Position numbers and translations under genes: made by a program
Part shown: in pieces, positions 17,010 to 25,411 of the stretch
Numbering within the stretch: position 1 is the stretch's first letter
Layout: each line of letters starts with the position of its first letter
The notes under the pieces: generated by a model
The model's database searches: none
The model's input: the letters and a program-made list of their open reading frames with translations, nothing else
What the model was told of the DNA's origin: nothing
Assembly (NCBI RefSeq): GCF_023544445.1
Contig: NZ_JALPVJ010000014.1
Location: 1 to 64,000 of the forward strand
Source of the DNA: Actinoplanes sp. M2I2
GTDB taxonomy: Bacteria > Actinomycetota > Actinomycetes > Mycobacteriales > Micromonosporaceae
Length of the DNA: 64,000 bases
Direction of reading: 5' to 3'

Positions 17010-17750
17010 CTACTTCTGGCGGGCCAGCCACTCCCGGAAGGTGGTCGTCGCCAGGGTGGCGCCCTCCGGGGCGGTGAGCACGCGACCCGGGACCGCGGCG
17101 AACATGCCGGCCGCCGGGTCGGTGACGACCGTACGCGGGTCCCCCGTGCCGGCCAGAGCCATCCGGCCGAGCTCGTCGAGCGCAAAGACCTCGGGGCCGG
17201 CAACGTTGCGGACCCCCATCAGGGGCCGCCCCACGGCGACCTCGGCCACCGCCCGAGCGATGTCGGCCGACGCGAGCGGCTGCACCGGCGTGGCCGGCAG
17301 GCGGACCGTGTCGCCCTCGGTGGTCATCGCCAGCACCGACTTGACGAACTCGAAGAACTGCCCGGCGCGGACGATCGACCACGGCACCGCACCGGCCTTG
17401 AGGATGTCCTCCTGCAGCACCTTGGCCCGGTAGTAGTCGAGGCCCGGCACCTGGTCGACGCCGATGATCGACAGGATCACGGCGTGGCCGACACCCTCGC
17501 GCGCGGCCGCCTCGACCATGTTGTCCATCGACGTCCTGAACCAGCCGATCGACGCCTCGTCGAAGGTGCGCGAGTTCGTCAGGTTGATGACGACGTCGAC
17601 GCCCTTGAAGCCCTGGTCGAGCCCGTCGCCGGTGATCAGGTCGACGCCGCTCTCCGGGGACAGCGACGCCACGTCGTGCCCGTCGGCCTCCAGGATCCGG
17701 ACCACCTGGGAGCCGATGAGCCCGGTCCCACCCAGTACGGCGATCTTCAT
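17010..17750 (-). CDS. NmrA/atypical SDR-family NAD(P)-binding protein
   Basis: The 246-residue protein has the Rossmann loop LGGTGLIGSQVV at the N-terminus and the atypical-SDR features SIIGVDQVPGLDYYRAK and WSIVRAGQFFEFV. This is the NmrA/YtfG-like group, often annotated as NAD-dependent epimerase. Substrate unknown. The ATG at 17750 begins the conserved MKIAVLGGTG. It converges on the ECF41 sigma gene and has an ECF41-like promoter, the expected arrangement for a target of that factor. Confidence 0.88.
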   Translation of the reverse strand: MKIAVLGGTGLIGSQVVRILEADGHDVASLSPESGVDLITGDGLDQGFKGVDVVINLTNSRTFDEASIGWFRTSMDNMVEAAAREGVGHAVILSIIGVDQVPGLDYYRAKVLQEDILKAGAVPWSIVRAGQFFEFVKSVLAMTTEGDTVRLPATPVQPLASADIARAVAEVAVGRPLMGVRNVAGPEVFALDELGRMALAGTGDPRTVVTDPAAGMFAAVPGRVLTAPEGATLATTTFREWLARQK

Positions 17751-17792
17751 TTCCGTCACATCCTTCGTGTCTGCTGTTCCGTCGTCAGCTTC

Positions 17793-17818
17793 GACCGGAC
17801 AGCTCCTCAGGCTGTGAC
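17793..17818 (-). promoter_or_regulatory. ECF41-type promoter for the NmrA-like gene
   Basis: On the minus strand TGTCACA ends at 17813 and GGTC lies at 17796-17793 with 16 bases between them. Sixteen-base spacing, AGCTGTCCGGTC and a downstream GAACAGCA block are all shared with the hydrolase promoter at 15823-15848. Confidence 0.65.
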
Positions 17819-17868
17819 AGGCGGCGACGCGCGTCCCGCGTCCCCCGCCGCGGCTCAGGCGTCGCCGA

Positions 17869-18031
17869 GGGTCTGTTTCGTAGCTGGGGTGGGAGCGAGG
17901 CGCGGTCCAGATTTCGTCTGGTGGTGGCCCGTGGAAGCCCGGCTCCCGGTGTTGGAATCGGGCTTTCGCGGGACGCCGCCAGGCGGGATCTGGGCCTCGC
18001 CGCAGCCCCGCCCCGGCTACGAAACAGACCC
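17869..18031. repeat. 163-bp imperfect hairpin repeat, copy B
   Basis: The element starts GGGTCTGTTTCGTAGC and ends GCTACGAAACAGACCC, with arms of about 80 bases. By hand count, about 11 of 14 transition differences between the arms keep G-U pairing in the plus-strand RNA. It is homologous to the hairpin at 2252-2402. The adjacent MBL gene uses this element for its last four sense codons and stop codon. Confidence 0.85.
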
Positions 18032-18649
18032 AAGGGCGGCCCGCTCCTGCCCGATCGTCGTGTCGTCGCCGTGGCCGGTGTGCACCACCGTGTCGCCGGG
18101 CAGCGCGAACAGCTTCGCCCGGATCGAGTCGACGATGAGGCCGGCGTCCGAGTACGAGCGACCGGTGGCGCCCGGACCGCCCTGGAACAGGGTGTCGCCG
18201 GTGAACACACAGCCGAGCGCGGGGGCGTACAGGCAGACGGCGCCGGGCGCGTGCCCCGGGGTGTGCAGGACGGTCAGCACCGTGCCGCCCACCTCGATCG
18301 TCCCGCCGTCGGTGAGGTCGGCGTCCCAGGCGACCTCGGTGCCGTGAGTCAGCTCCCACAGCGGGCGGTCGTCCGGGTGCAGCAGGATCGGGGCGCCCGT
18401 GCGTTCCCGCAGCGCGGGCGCCACCCGTACGTGATCGTCGTGGGCGTGGGTGCAGACGATCGCCCGCACGGTGCGCCCGCCGGTCACGGCCAGGATCGCG
18501 TCGACGTCGTGCGGCGCGTCGATCACCACGCACTCGGTGTCGTCGCCGACCACCCAGATGTTGTTGTCGACGTCGTACGTCTGCCCGTCAAGGCTGAACG
18601 TGCCGCTGACAACGCCGTGGTCGACGCGCGCCGCTGTTTCCTGCCGCAT
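18017..18649 (-). CDS. Metallo-beta-lactamase-fold hydrolase
   Basis: The 210-residue protein carries the MBL metal motif THAHDDHV (HxHxDH), LHTPGHAPGAVCLY with the third histidine, FTGDTLF with the bridging aspartate, and HTGHGDDT near the end. It resembles glyoxalase II-like and mycothiol-linked MBL hydrolases of actinomycetes. The ATG at 18649 follows GAAGGGAA. The C-terminus GSVS and the TAG stop are encoded by the terminal bases of a dispersed hairpin repeat, so the native C-terminus was probably replaced when the element inserted. Confidence 0.88.
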   Translation of the reverse strand: MRQETAARVDHGVVSGTFSLDGQTYDVDNNIWVVGDDTECVVIDAPHDVDAILAVTGGRTVRAIVCTHAHDDHVRVAPALRERTGAPILLHPDDRPLWELTHGTEVAWDADLTDGGTIEVGGTVLTVLHTPGHAPGAVCLYAPALGCVFTGDTLFQGGPGATGRSYSDAGLIVDSIRAKLFALPGDTVVHTGHGDDTTIGQERAALGSVS

Positions 18650-18999
18650 GGCGTGGTTCCCTTCGTGAGGCCGGCCACCAGTGCACCAGAGGCAGCCCGC
18701 GCGACGCCGCCCGGGGTAGCCCGGTGCCCCGACCCGCCCGGCACAGCATCTGGTGTCGCGCAGGGGCGTCCGTGCCCACATATGGGCCGAGCCCGCACCT
18801 GATTCGGTCGTCGCCCTGCGGCCGCCGAGGCATACGGAATCCGTTGGGCATCCCGCACTGTCCCGCAGCGGTGACGGGGAAGGACCGCCGTCGGGCAAAG
18901 CACCGCCGCGAGACTTGAAGCAACGGCCAACAGGCGATTCGTCGGAGGACAGGAGCCCGAAGACCCGCCGGCGCACCGCACGCCGTCGAGGCGCGCGGT
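18650..18999. other. Intergenic stretch without a recognised gene
   Basis: This stretch lies between the MBL start codon and a short-unit repeat array. I see no domain-bearing frame. A small GCCCA-CATA-TGGGC palindrome near 18777 is the only feature of note. Confidence 0.4.
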
Positions 19000-19170
19000 G
19001 ATCGAAGGCTGCGCGCGGGGGTCAACGCCGCGTCCGGCGGTCGAAGGCGGCGCGGTGATCGAAGGCCGGGCGCGGTGATCGAAGGCCGGGCGCGGTGGCC
19101 GAAAGCCGGGCGGTGGCCGAAAGCCGGGCCCGATGATCGACGGCCGCGCCCGGTGTCCAAAGGCCGCGTG
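19000..19170. repeat. Degenerate tandem repeat of about 19-20 bp
   Basis: Units of the form GATCGAAGGCCGGGCGCGGT recur about eight times with drift (GATCGAAGG, GGCCGAAAG, GATCGACGG). They lie between the FhuF and MBL genes. No coding role is evident. Confidence 0.75.
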
Positions 19171-19299
19171 AGACGGCCGACGCGACGCGTCGCGACTCGG
19201 GCGATCGGCGGGCCCCACGACGGCGCCGGCCCGCGAGCTCGCCCAGCGGTTCCGGCGGCCCGGGGCCAGCTGTTCAGCCTCGGGCTCCACCGTTCCTGG

Positions 19300-20094
19300 T
19301 CAACGGCTCAGCACCGAACGCCAGTGGCGACGGCGCTCGTCCTCCGGGGTCAGCACGCAGTCGCCGCAGGTGCCGCCGCCGGGGATGCGGTAGTAGAGGC
19401 AGCAGTTGCGCCGCACCAGGAACCAGCGCGCCCGGTCCGGATCGGGGCGGACCAGCTCGGCCATGCCCGTCAACGGCGGTGTGGCCAGCACCGCCCCCAC
19501 GATCGCCGCGCTGCGTCCGGCCAGGTGCGGCGAGTGACCGGCGATCATGCCGGCCGCGCCGCCCAGCGCCGAAGCCACGTTGCCCCACAGCACCTGCGAC
19601 GACAGCGCGAACCGCTCGCCGAAGACGTCGAGCACCGGCTCGACCAGCGAGCGGATCGCCGTACGGGTGAAGGCCCCCGCGACGCCGACGGCGTCCCACT
19701 CCGCGCAATCGACAGCCGGTAGACCGGCGAAGGCGATCGGCATCGGGCCGCCCTCGACTGGTCGCCACCACAGCCGGGCCGACTCGGCCAGCGGCAGCAC
19801 GCCCGCAACCGTGGCCGCGGCGAGGACCGGCGACAACAGCCGGGACGCCAGGCCCAGGAAGATGGTCGATGCGACCGCTCGTTCCTCGATCTCGTCGCTG
19901 CTCAGGCCGGACATGCGGCACAGCACCCGACGCCCTGCGTCCACCCGCTCGGCGACCACCGCAGGGTCCAAGAGGTCCGCCATCGGACGCCAGCCGTCCG
20001 AGGGCCCCAGCGCGTTCGGCAGCCAGGCGAAATAGGGCCCGAGCCGGGCGGCAGCCTCGAGCGCGGGCCCGGCGTCGACCTCGGAGCCCGGCAC
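19300..20094 (-). CDS. FhuF-like siderophore-iron reductase (2Fe-2S)
   Basis: The 264-residue protein ends with CC-x10-C-x2-C (NCCLYYRIPGGGTCGDC), the [2Fe-2S] cluster motif of the FhuF/siderophore reductase family, which releases iron by reducing ferric siderophores in the cytoplasm. The upstream part is helical and Ala-rich, with SQVLWGNVASALGGAAGM as in actinobacterial members. The GTG at 20094 was chosen because TAGAGT at 20107-20102 would place the transcript start at that codon, a leaderless arrangement; a GTG at 20103 overlaps that box. The PepSY gene nearby may belong to the same iron theme. Confidence 0.85.
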   Translation of the reverse strand: MPGSEVDAGPALEAAARLGPYFAWLPNALGPSDGWRPMADLLDPAVVAERVDAGRRVLCRMSGLSSDEIEERAVASTIFLGLASRLLSPVLAAATVAGVLPLAESARLWWRPVEGGPMPIAFAGLPAVDCAEWDAVGVAGAFTRTAIRSLVEPVLDVFGERFALSSQVLWGNVASALGGAAGMIAGHSPHLAGRSAAIVGAVLATPPLTGMAELVRPDPDRARWFLVRRNCCLYYRIPGGGTCGDCVLTPEDERRRHWRSVLSR

Positions 20095-20139
20095 GGCGCC
20101 CACTCTACGACCGCATCGGGCGCGTCAGCGGGCCGGACC

Positions 20140-20272
20140 CATCTAGCGGGGGTCAATCGGCGGACCCGAGACCCATCCGGGGATACGGCAGGCCAACCCC
20201 GGGGACGATCCGGAGGTGTCGGCAGGCGAAGCCGGGAACCATCCGGGGGTGGCGGGCGACTACCGGGCATGG
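20140..20272. repeat. 33-34-bp tandem repeat, four copies
   Basis: Units start at 20140, 20174, 20207 and 20240, with CATCCGGGGG-type openings followed by GGCAGGC and CCGGG. The array begins just upstream of the putative fhuF promoter region, within the divergent intergenic space. Confidence 0.8.
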
Positions 20273-20367
20273 AGTTGGGGGATCACGGCCCGGTGCATGG
20301 GACAACCGGGGCGGGTGGGTGCCGGGCGATCCGCCGGCGCGGGGCTGTCCCGCCCGGCGGCCCCACC

Positions 20368-20829
20368 GTGCGCCACGGTCCCCACGGTCTCCTGCTGGTG
20401 CGGCCTCGCGTGTCCGTGCGTACCGGACGGACTTTTCCTGCCTCTGCCTTCGCCTTCGTTACAGCGGGGATCGCCGTGCTGGCCGGGGCACTCGTCCTGT
20501 TACTGAGTGGTCCCCTGCTGGGACGGGCGGCGGGCCCGTGCCCCGAACGGGTGTCGGTCGCCGCGTACGCGGGCGAACGACGGCTGCTGGTGCGGACCGG
20601 TTCGGCCGGCGGATCAACCGTGCTGCTGCATCTGTGCTCCGACCGGCCGATGCGCTCCTGGTCGGTCCGCGACGCGGCCGGTGGCCCGATCGCGGTGCAG
20701 CCGGTCGCCGAAGACGTGGCCGTGACGGCCGTGCCGCTGCCCGCAGGCGGGACCACCACGGTCACCGTCGTCGTCGCTCCAAGGACCGGCAGCCCGCTCA
20801 CCTTCACCGCGCGAGCCGGCACGCGCTGA
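20368..20829 (+). CDS. Putative membrane-anchored hypothetical protein
   Basis: A frame of about 153 residues has one strong hydrophobic helix (FAFVTAGIAVLAGALVLLLSG, near residues 27-47) after a basic N-terminus. A small extracytoplasmic domain rich in beta-type sequence follows (VSVAAYAGERRLLVRTG, TTTVTVVVAPRTGS). No family is recognised. Several in-frame GTG codons (20368, 20398, 20410 and 20416) could be the start and none has a good ribosome site, so the 5' limit is uncertain. It precedes the PepSY gene by 177 bases in the same direction. Confidence 0.5.
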   Translation: MRHGPHGLLLVRPRVSVRTGRTFPASAFAFVTAGIAVLAGALVLLLSGPLLGRAAGPCPERVSVAAYAGERRLLVRTGSAGGSTVLLHLCSDRPMRSWSVRDAAGGPIAVQPVAEDVAVTAVPLPAGGTTTVTVVVAPRTGSPLTFTARAGTR

Positions 20830-21006
20830 GCGGCCATCGCGGGCCCGTCACGGCGCCCTGGGAACCGGCTGGGAACTAATCAACTCCAGCGAGCGACCAA
20901 GCAAACGGCGGCATCCCCCGCCGCGGCTTTCCCGAATCACAGCATCGCCGCATCACCTGGTCGCAGCATCCCCCATGTCGTCGTGGACCCCCGGAACGAG
21001 GAGCCC

Positions 21007-22440
21007 ATGTCAGTCGTCCCCGAGACTCAGGTCAAGCCGGCCGCGCCCCCCGCGGCCCCGAGGAAGTCCAGCGGCTTCGGCGCGCTGCTGTTGCGCCTGC
21101 ACTTCTACGCCGGCATCTTCGTGGCGCCGTTCCTGTTCGTGGCCGCGCTGACCGGCCTGGCCTACACGCTCACCCCGCAACTCGACCAGCTCGTCTACAG
21201 CGACGAGCTGACCGTGGCGAGCACCGAAGGCACGCCACGCCCGCTGGCCGACCAGGTCACCGCCGCGCGAGCCGCGCAACCGGACGGCACGATCGCCACC
21301 ATCCGGCCCGGCGTGGGCAGCGGCACCACCCAGGTCGACTTCAGCCTGCCCGAGCTGACCGATGACCGGTTGCACACGGTCTACGTCGACCCGTACACCG
21401 CCGAAGTCAAGGGACAACTGACCACCTGGTTCTCGTACACGCCGCTGAAGACCTGGCTCGACGACTTCCACCGCAACCTGCAGTTGGGCGACCTCGGGCG
21501 GCACTATTCGGAGTTCGCCGCGAGCTGGCTGGCGATCATCGCGCTCGGTGGGCTCGCGCTCTGGTGGCGGCGCCGGCGCGGCAACCGTACGGCGAAGAAG
21601 CTGCTCGCCCCTGAACTTTCCGCCCGCAAAGGGGTGCGCCGGACGCGGAGCTTCCACGCAGCGACGGGCGTCTGGCTGACCGTGGGTCTGCTGTTCCTCT
21701 CGGCCACCGGGCTGACCTGGTCACGCTACGCGGGCGAGAACTTCAGCGCCGCCCTCGATGCCCTCGACGCGCGTACGCCGTCCTTGGAGACCGGAGTCGC
21801 GGCAACCGGCGGCGGCCACCACGGTTCCTCCGGCGGGGCCGCAGCCTTCGATCCGGCCACAGTGGACGTCGTAGCCGGCGTGGCCCGCACCGAAGGACTG
21901 GACGGGCCCGTGGAACTGGGCGCCCCCGCCGACGCCACGAGCGCGTGGACGGTCGCCCAGATCGATTCCGAGTTCCCCGTACGCAAGGACAGCATCGCCG
22001 TCGATGCGACGAGCGGCGCCGTGGTCGACCGCAGCGACTTCGCCGACTATCCCCTGCTGGCCAAGGCGACCAGTCTGGGCACGAGCGCCCACATGGGCAT
22101 GCTGTTCGGCCTGGCCAACCAGATCGTGCTGGCGTTGCTGGCGATCGGGCTCCTGTGCGTCATCGTCTGGGGCTACCGCATGTGGTGGCAACGCCGCCCC
22201 ACCCGGACCACGGGCCGCGCGCTCGTGGGAGCTCCCCCGGTCCGCCGAGGCGCCTGGCAGCAACTGCCCCCGTGGGCCATCGTCCTCGGCGTCCCGATCG
22301 TGATCGCCGTCGGCTGGGTCGTCCCGCTCCTGGGCATCCCCTTGGCGGCGTTCCTGCTCGTCGACATCGCCCTCGGAGCGCTCCGCTCCCGCCGCCGCAC
22401 CCCGCCCATCCCCGTCTCGCCCCCACCGGCCGGCAGCTGA
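21007..22440 (+). CDS. PepSY-associated membrane protein (possible iron reductase)
   Basis: The 477-residue protein has four main membrane helices in the PepSY-TM layout. LRLHFYAGIFVAPFLFVAALTG is near residues 30-51, HRNLQLGDLGRHYSEFAASWLAI is mid-protein, RRTRSFHAATGVWLTVGLLFL follows, and HMGMLFGLANQIVLALLAIGLL is near 370. Histidines before and within these helices could bind haem. Related proteins reduce ferric siderophores or flavins in membranes. A PepSY-like extracytoplasmic loop lies between helices 1 and 2. The ATG at 21007 follows GAGGAG. The companion FhuF gene nearby supports an iron role, which remains inference. Confidence 0.85.
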   Translation: MSVVPETQVKPAAPPAAPRKSSGFGALLLRLHFYAGIFVAPFLFVAALTGLAYTLTPQLDQLVYSDELTVASTEGTPRPLADQVTAARAAQPDGTIATIRPGVGSGTTQVDFSLPELTDDRLHTVYVDPYTAEVKGQLTTWFSYTPLKTWLDDFHRNLQLGDLGRHYSEFAASWLAIIALGGLALWWRRRRGNRTAKKLLAPELSARKGVRRTRSFHAATGVWLTVGLLFLSATGLTWSRYAGENFSAALDALDARTPSLETGVAATGGGHHGSSGGAAAFDPATVDVVAGVARTEGLDGPVELGAPADATSAWTVAQIDSEFPVRKDSIAVDATSGAVVDRSDFADYPLLAKATSLGTSAHMGMLFGLANQIVLALLAIGLLCVIVWGYRMWWQRRPTRTTGRALVGAPPVRRGAWQQLPPWAIVLGVPIVIAVGWVVPLLGIPLAAFLLVDIALGALRSRRRTPPIPVSPPPAGS

Positions 22441-22508
22441 CCACCGCGCCCGCCGCCTACCTGGATCGGGGCGGGTGCCGACGGGCTCGGTCGGGCAGGA
22501 TGGGTGGT

Positions 22509-23150
22509 GTGACGACGGCAGATCTCGTACGGCTGGAGACGGTGACCCACCTGCGCGGCTCGACGGCCGTGCTGAGCGACGTCAGCCTGAGCCTGTCGTC
22601 CGCCCGGCTGGCCGTGCTGGCCGGGCGGTCCGGCTCGGGCAAGTCGACGCTGCTGCACCTGGTGGCCGGCATCCTCGTGCCGTCCCGGGGCGCGGTGACG
22701 GTGGCGGGCCGCCCGGCCGCCTCGGTGCACGACTGGGCGACTGTGTCTCTGCTCCCCCAGCGACCGGCCCTGGCCCCCGAGTTGACCGTCGCACAGAACG
22801 CGCACCTGCCGGCCCGCCTGCGCGGGCGCGACCCCGACCCCGAACTGCTGCCCCGGCTGGGCCTCGACACCCTGGCCACGCGGCCCGCTCACGACACGTC
22901 GCTCGGCGAGCAGCAGCGTACGGCCCTGGCCCGCACCCTCGTGCTCAGTCCCGCGGTGGCCCTGCTCGACGAGCCCACCGCTCACCAGGACGACGAGCAT
23001 GTCGCAATGGTGCTGGCCGCACTGACCGCCGCCGTGGCCGGCGGGACCCTCGTACTGGTCGCCACCCACGACCAGCGCATCATCGACCTGGCCGACGACC
23101 TGTTGCCGCTGCGGTCGGGCCGTCTGCTCGAGGAGCGTCCGGCCGGCTGA
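22509..23150 (+). CDS. ABC transporter ATP-binding protein
   Basis: The 213-residue ATPase has Walker A GRSGSGKST, a Q-loop near LLPQRPALAPELTV, a degenerate signature SLGEQQR in place of LSGGQ, Walker B VALLDEPT and the switch histidine in VATHDQR. It resembles LolD/MacB-type ATPases. No permease gene is adjacent; the next gene is a second, degenerate ATPase. GTG at 22509 is preferred because AGGATGG lies upstream; ATG at 22500 is the alternative. A GC-rich hairpin follows its stop codon. Confidence 0.85.
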   Translation: MTTADLVRLETVTHLRGSTAVLSDVSLSLSSARLAVLAGRSGSGKSTLLHLVAGILVPSRGAVTVAGRPAASVHDWATVSLLPQRPALAPELTVAQNAHLPARLRGRDPDPELLPRLGLDTLATRPAHDTSLGEQQRTALARTLVLSPAVALLDEPTAHQDDEHVAMVLAALTAAVAGGTLVLVATHDQRIIDLADDLLPLRSGRLLEERPAG

Positions 23151-23151
23151 T

Positions 23152-23170
23152 CCCCCGGCGCCGCCGGGGG
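23152..23170. terminator. GC-rich hairpin after the ABC ATPase gene
   Basis: CCCCCGG and CCGGGGG pair around a 5-base loop directly after the stop codon at 23150. There is no U tract. Confidence 0.55.
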
Positions 23171-23220
23171 CATGGCGACTTCCGCCCGCGCAGTTGGCCG
23201 ATCCGGCCGATGGACAGTGC

Positions 23221-23262
23221 CCCTAAGACCTACTAGGTTGATAGACATCGTAGGTCTTAGGG
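23221..23262. promoter_or_regulatory. Palindromic operator upstream of the degenerate ABC gene
   Basis: CCCTAAGACCTAC (23221-23233) and GTAGGTCTTAGGG (23250-23262) are perfect 13-bp complements with a 16-base AT-rich spacer containing TAGGTTGATAG. The start codon is 7 bases further on, so the site must cover the promoter. Its regulator is not encoded next to it. Confidence 0.7.
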
Positions 23263-23269
23263 ACGGGAA

Positions 23270-23947
23270 GTGAGCCACGTGCTGCGGGTGGAACTGCGCG
23301 GAGCCGGAGTGCTCCGAAACGGCCGCCGGCTCCTCACCGGGGCCGATCTGGTGCTGAGCCCGGGAACGCTGACGGTCGTGACCGGCACGGGCGGCACGGG
23401 CGGCACGGGCGGAACCGCGCTGTTCGACCTGGTCGCCGGACTCGCGCCGACCGAGGGCACGGTGCGTTTCGACGGAATCGACGTGCGCCGGCTCGACGGC
23501 GATCGCCTCGCGGCCGGCGTGGCCGTGGTGACGCGGCGCCCGTTCCTGGTGCCCGGGTCGATCGCCGAGAACGTAACCCTGGGAGCCGCCTGCACCGACG
23601 CGGAACTGACGGAGGCGCTACGGATCGCCGCCCTCCGCGAATCGGCTGACCCCGCCGACCACCGCGTGCAGGTCGCCACAGCCCGCGCCGTCCTGCGGCG
23701 GCCCCGCCTGCTCGTGCTCGACGACGCCACCGCAGAACTCGAGCCGGACGTCGAACGACAGCTTCTCCAGAACCTCGCGGAAACGACAATCACGGTGCTG
23801 GCCGCCACAGACAGGCCGGGCCAGTTCGCCGATCAGATCGTCCGCCTGGCCGCTGACCGCATCACCGTGATCGGCCGACACGACGCCCAGTACCACCAAG
23901 TCGTGCACCCCCGAACCCCAGAGCCGATCCCGGCGACCGCTGTATAA
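23270..23947 (+). CDS. Degenerate ABC-type ATPase lacking the Walker A lysine
   Basis: The 225-residue protein follows the ABC ATPase layout but key residues are gone. The P-loop reads VTGTGGTGGTGGTALFD, a run of GTG triplets from a 9-base repeat, with no GK(S/T). The signature motif is absent (HRVQVATARAVLRR directly precedes Walker B). Walker B LLVLDDATAEL and AATDRPG remain. It resembles the C-terminal half of ABC exporters (VTRRPFLVPGSIAENV). It is unlikely to hydrolyse ATP alone and may act as a regulatory subunit or be decaying. GTG at 23270 follows GGGACGGGAAG. The promoter region is a long palindrome. Confidence 0.7.
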   Translation: MSHVLRVELRGAGVLRNGRRLLTGADLVLSPGTLTVVTGTGGTGGTGGTALFDLVAGLAPTEGTVRFDGIDVRRLDGDRLAAGVAVVTRRPFLVPGSIAENVTLGAACTDAELTEALRIAALRESADPADHRVQVATARAVLRRPRLLVLDDATAELEPDVERQLLQNLAETTITVLAATDRPGQFADQIVRLAADRITVIGRHDAQYHQVVHPRTPEPIPATAV

Positions 23948-23968
23948 GCGGACGGGCTCCGCAGCTGG

Positions 23969-24300
23969 CGGACGCTGGATCGTCACCGCGGGCGCCGGAT
24001 CAATAGAGCCGGCACGGGCGTGGCCGCAGGGTCACCCGACGCCGCAGAGTCGGACGCTGGATCGCAACGGCAACGCCGGGTCGATCGAGACAGCACAGGC
24101 ATGACCGCAGGACCACCCCCACCGTCAAGGCAGACGCTGGATCGCCACAGCAACGCCAGACCAATCGAGACAGCACAGGCATGACCGCAGGACCACCCCC
24201 ACCGTCAAGGCAGACGCTGGATCGCCACAGCAACGCCAGACCAATCGAGCCGGCACGGGTGTGACCGCAGGGACCACCCGCACCGCAACAGCGATGCAGG
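23969..24300. repeat. 80-bp tandem repeat, four copies
   Basis: Units opening GACGCTGGATCG start at about 23969, 24051, 24131 and 24211. The third and fourth are almost identical over 80 bases, while the first has drifted. Nothing else is recognised between the degenerate ABC gene and the hydrolase pseudogene (23948-24499). Confidence 0.85.
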
Positions 24301-24499
24301 ACCGGCCGAGGCGGCATGGGCGTGGTGGCATGGGCATGGCCGCGGAACTACGCGGGCTGTCATGGCGGGCGCTGAACCGCAGTGGCGGACGCCGGGTCGT
24401 GATGTCGGCCGACCAGCGAGAGAGACAGAGAGGCGCCCGACGCACCCGCCGATGTTCCACCGCGCCTGGCGGGTCGTCCGATTCGCCGCCGTCGATGGT

Positions 24500-25052
24500 G
24501 GCTGGGATCGCGAACCCACTGGTTCAGCACCTCGCGGAACGTGTGTGGGTGCGTCTCATTCCACGCGTGGCCGGCTCCTGCGACGAGGCGAAGCCTGGCG
24601 CCCGGTATCCCTTGCGCCGTTCGTCGGGCCGCGCGGAGATTGAATCGAGATCCCGGTCGCCGCAGACCACCAAGGTGGGCGCCCGCACCGACCGGAGACT
24701 GTCGCGCAGGTCCACCCGGCCCAGTTCCCGCATGGTCTGCAGCACGCTCCGCTTGGTCACAGCAGGGTCGTCGGCGCTGAAACGACTCGCTGGAATCACG
24801 CCCATCACCACGTCCTGCACTGCCAGGAGCAACCGAGGCGGCCGCAGCTGCACGCCCGACAGCATGAGGCTGGCGACTCGTCGCGGCTGACGGACGGCGA
24901 GCCGGGCCGAACCGGAACGGCCCCGGCGTCATACCTGTGCCCGGCAAGTCCGGCGCGATCACCTCGTAGTCGGCTTCCGGCGCGGACAACTGCGGCGCCC
25001 ACGCCTGCCGGCACTGAGCCAACCCATGAAGGAGGCCCAGGACCGGCTTCAT
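24500..25052 (-). pseudogene. Alpha/beta hydrolase pseudogene
   Basis: From the ATG at 25052 the frame reads MKPVLGLLHGLAQCRQAW and DYEVIAPDLPGTGMTPGPF, a typical hydrolase N-terminus. Homology then resumes in another frame with VVMGVIPASRFSADDPAVTK, VRAPTLVVCGDRDLDSIS, and returns to the first frame with GARLRLVAGAGHAWNETHP and FREVLNQWV. The segment that should hold the GxSxG nucleophile is missing. Two frame changes plus the missing nucleophile show it is dead. The catalytic acid (GDRD) and histidine (GAGHAWN) regions are still visible. Confidence 0.85.

Positions 25053-25411
<359 letters not shown>

Noticed and set aside
18990..19170. Possible CRISPR array from short repeated units
   Set aside because: Units are contiguous and degenerate, about 19-20 bp, with no unique spacers of constant length and no cas genes nearby.
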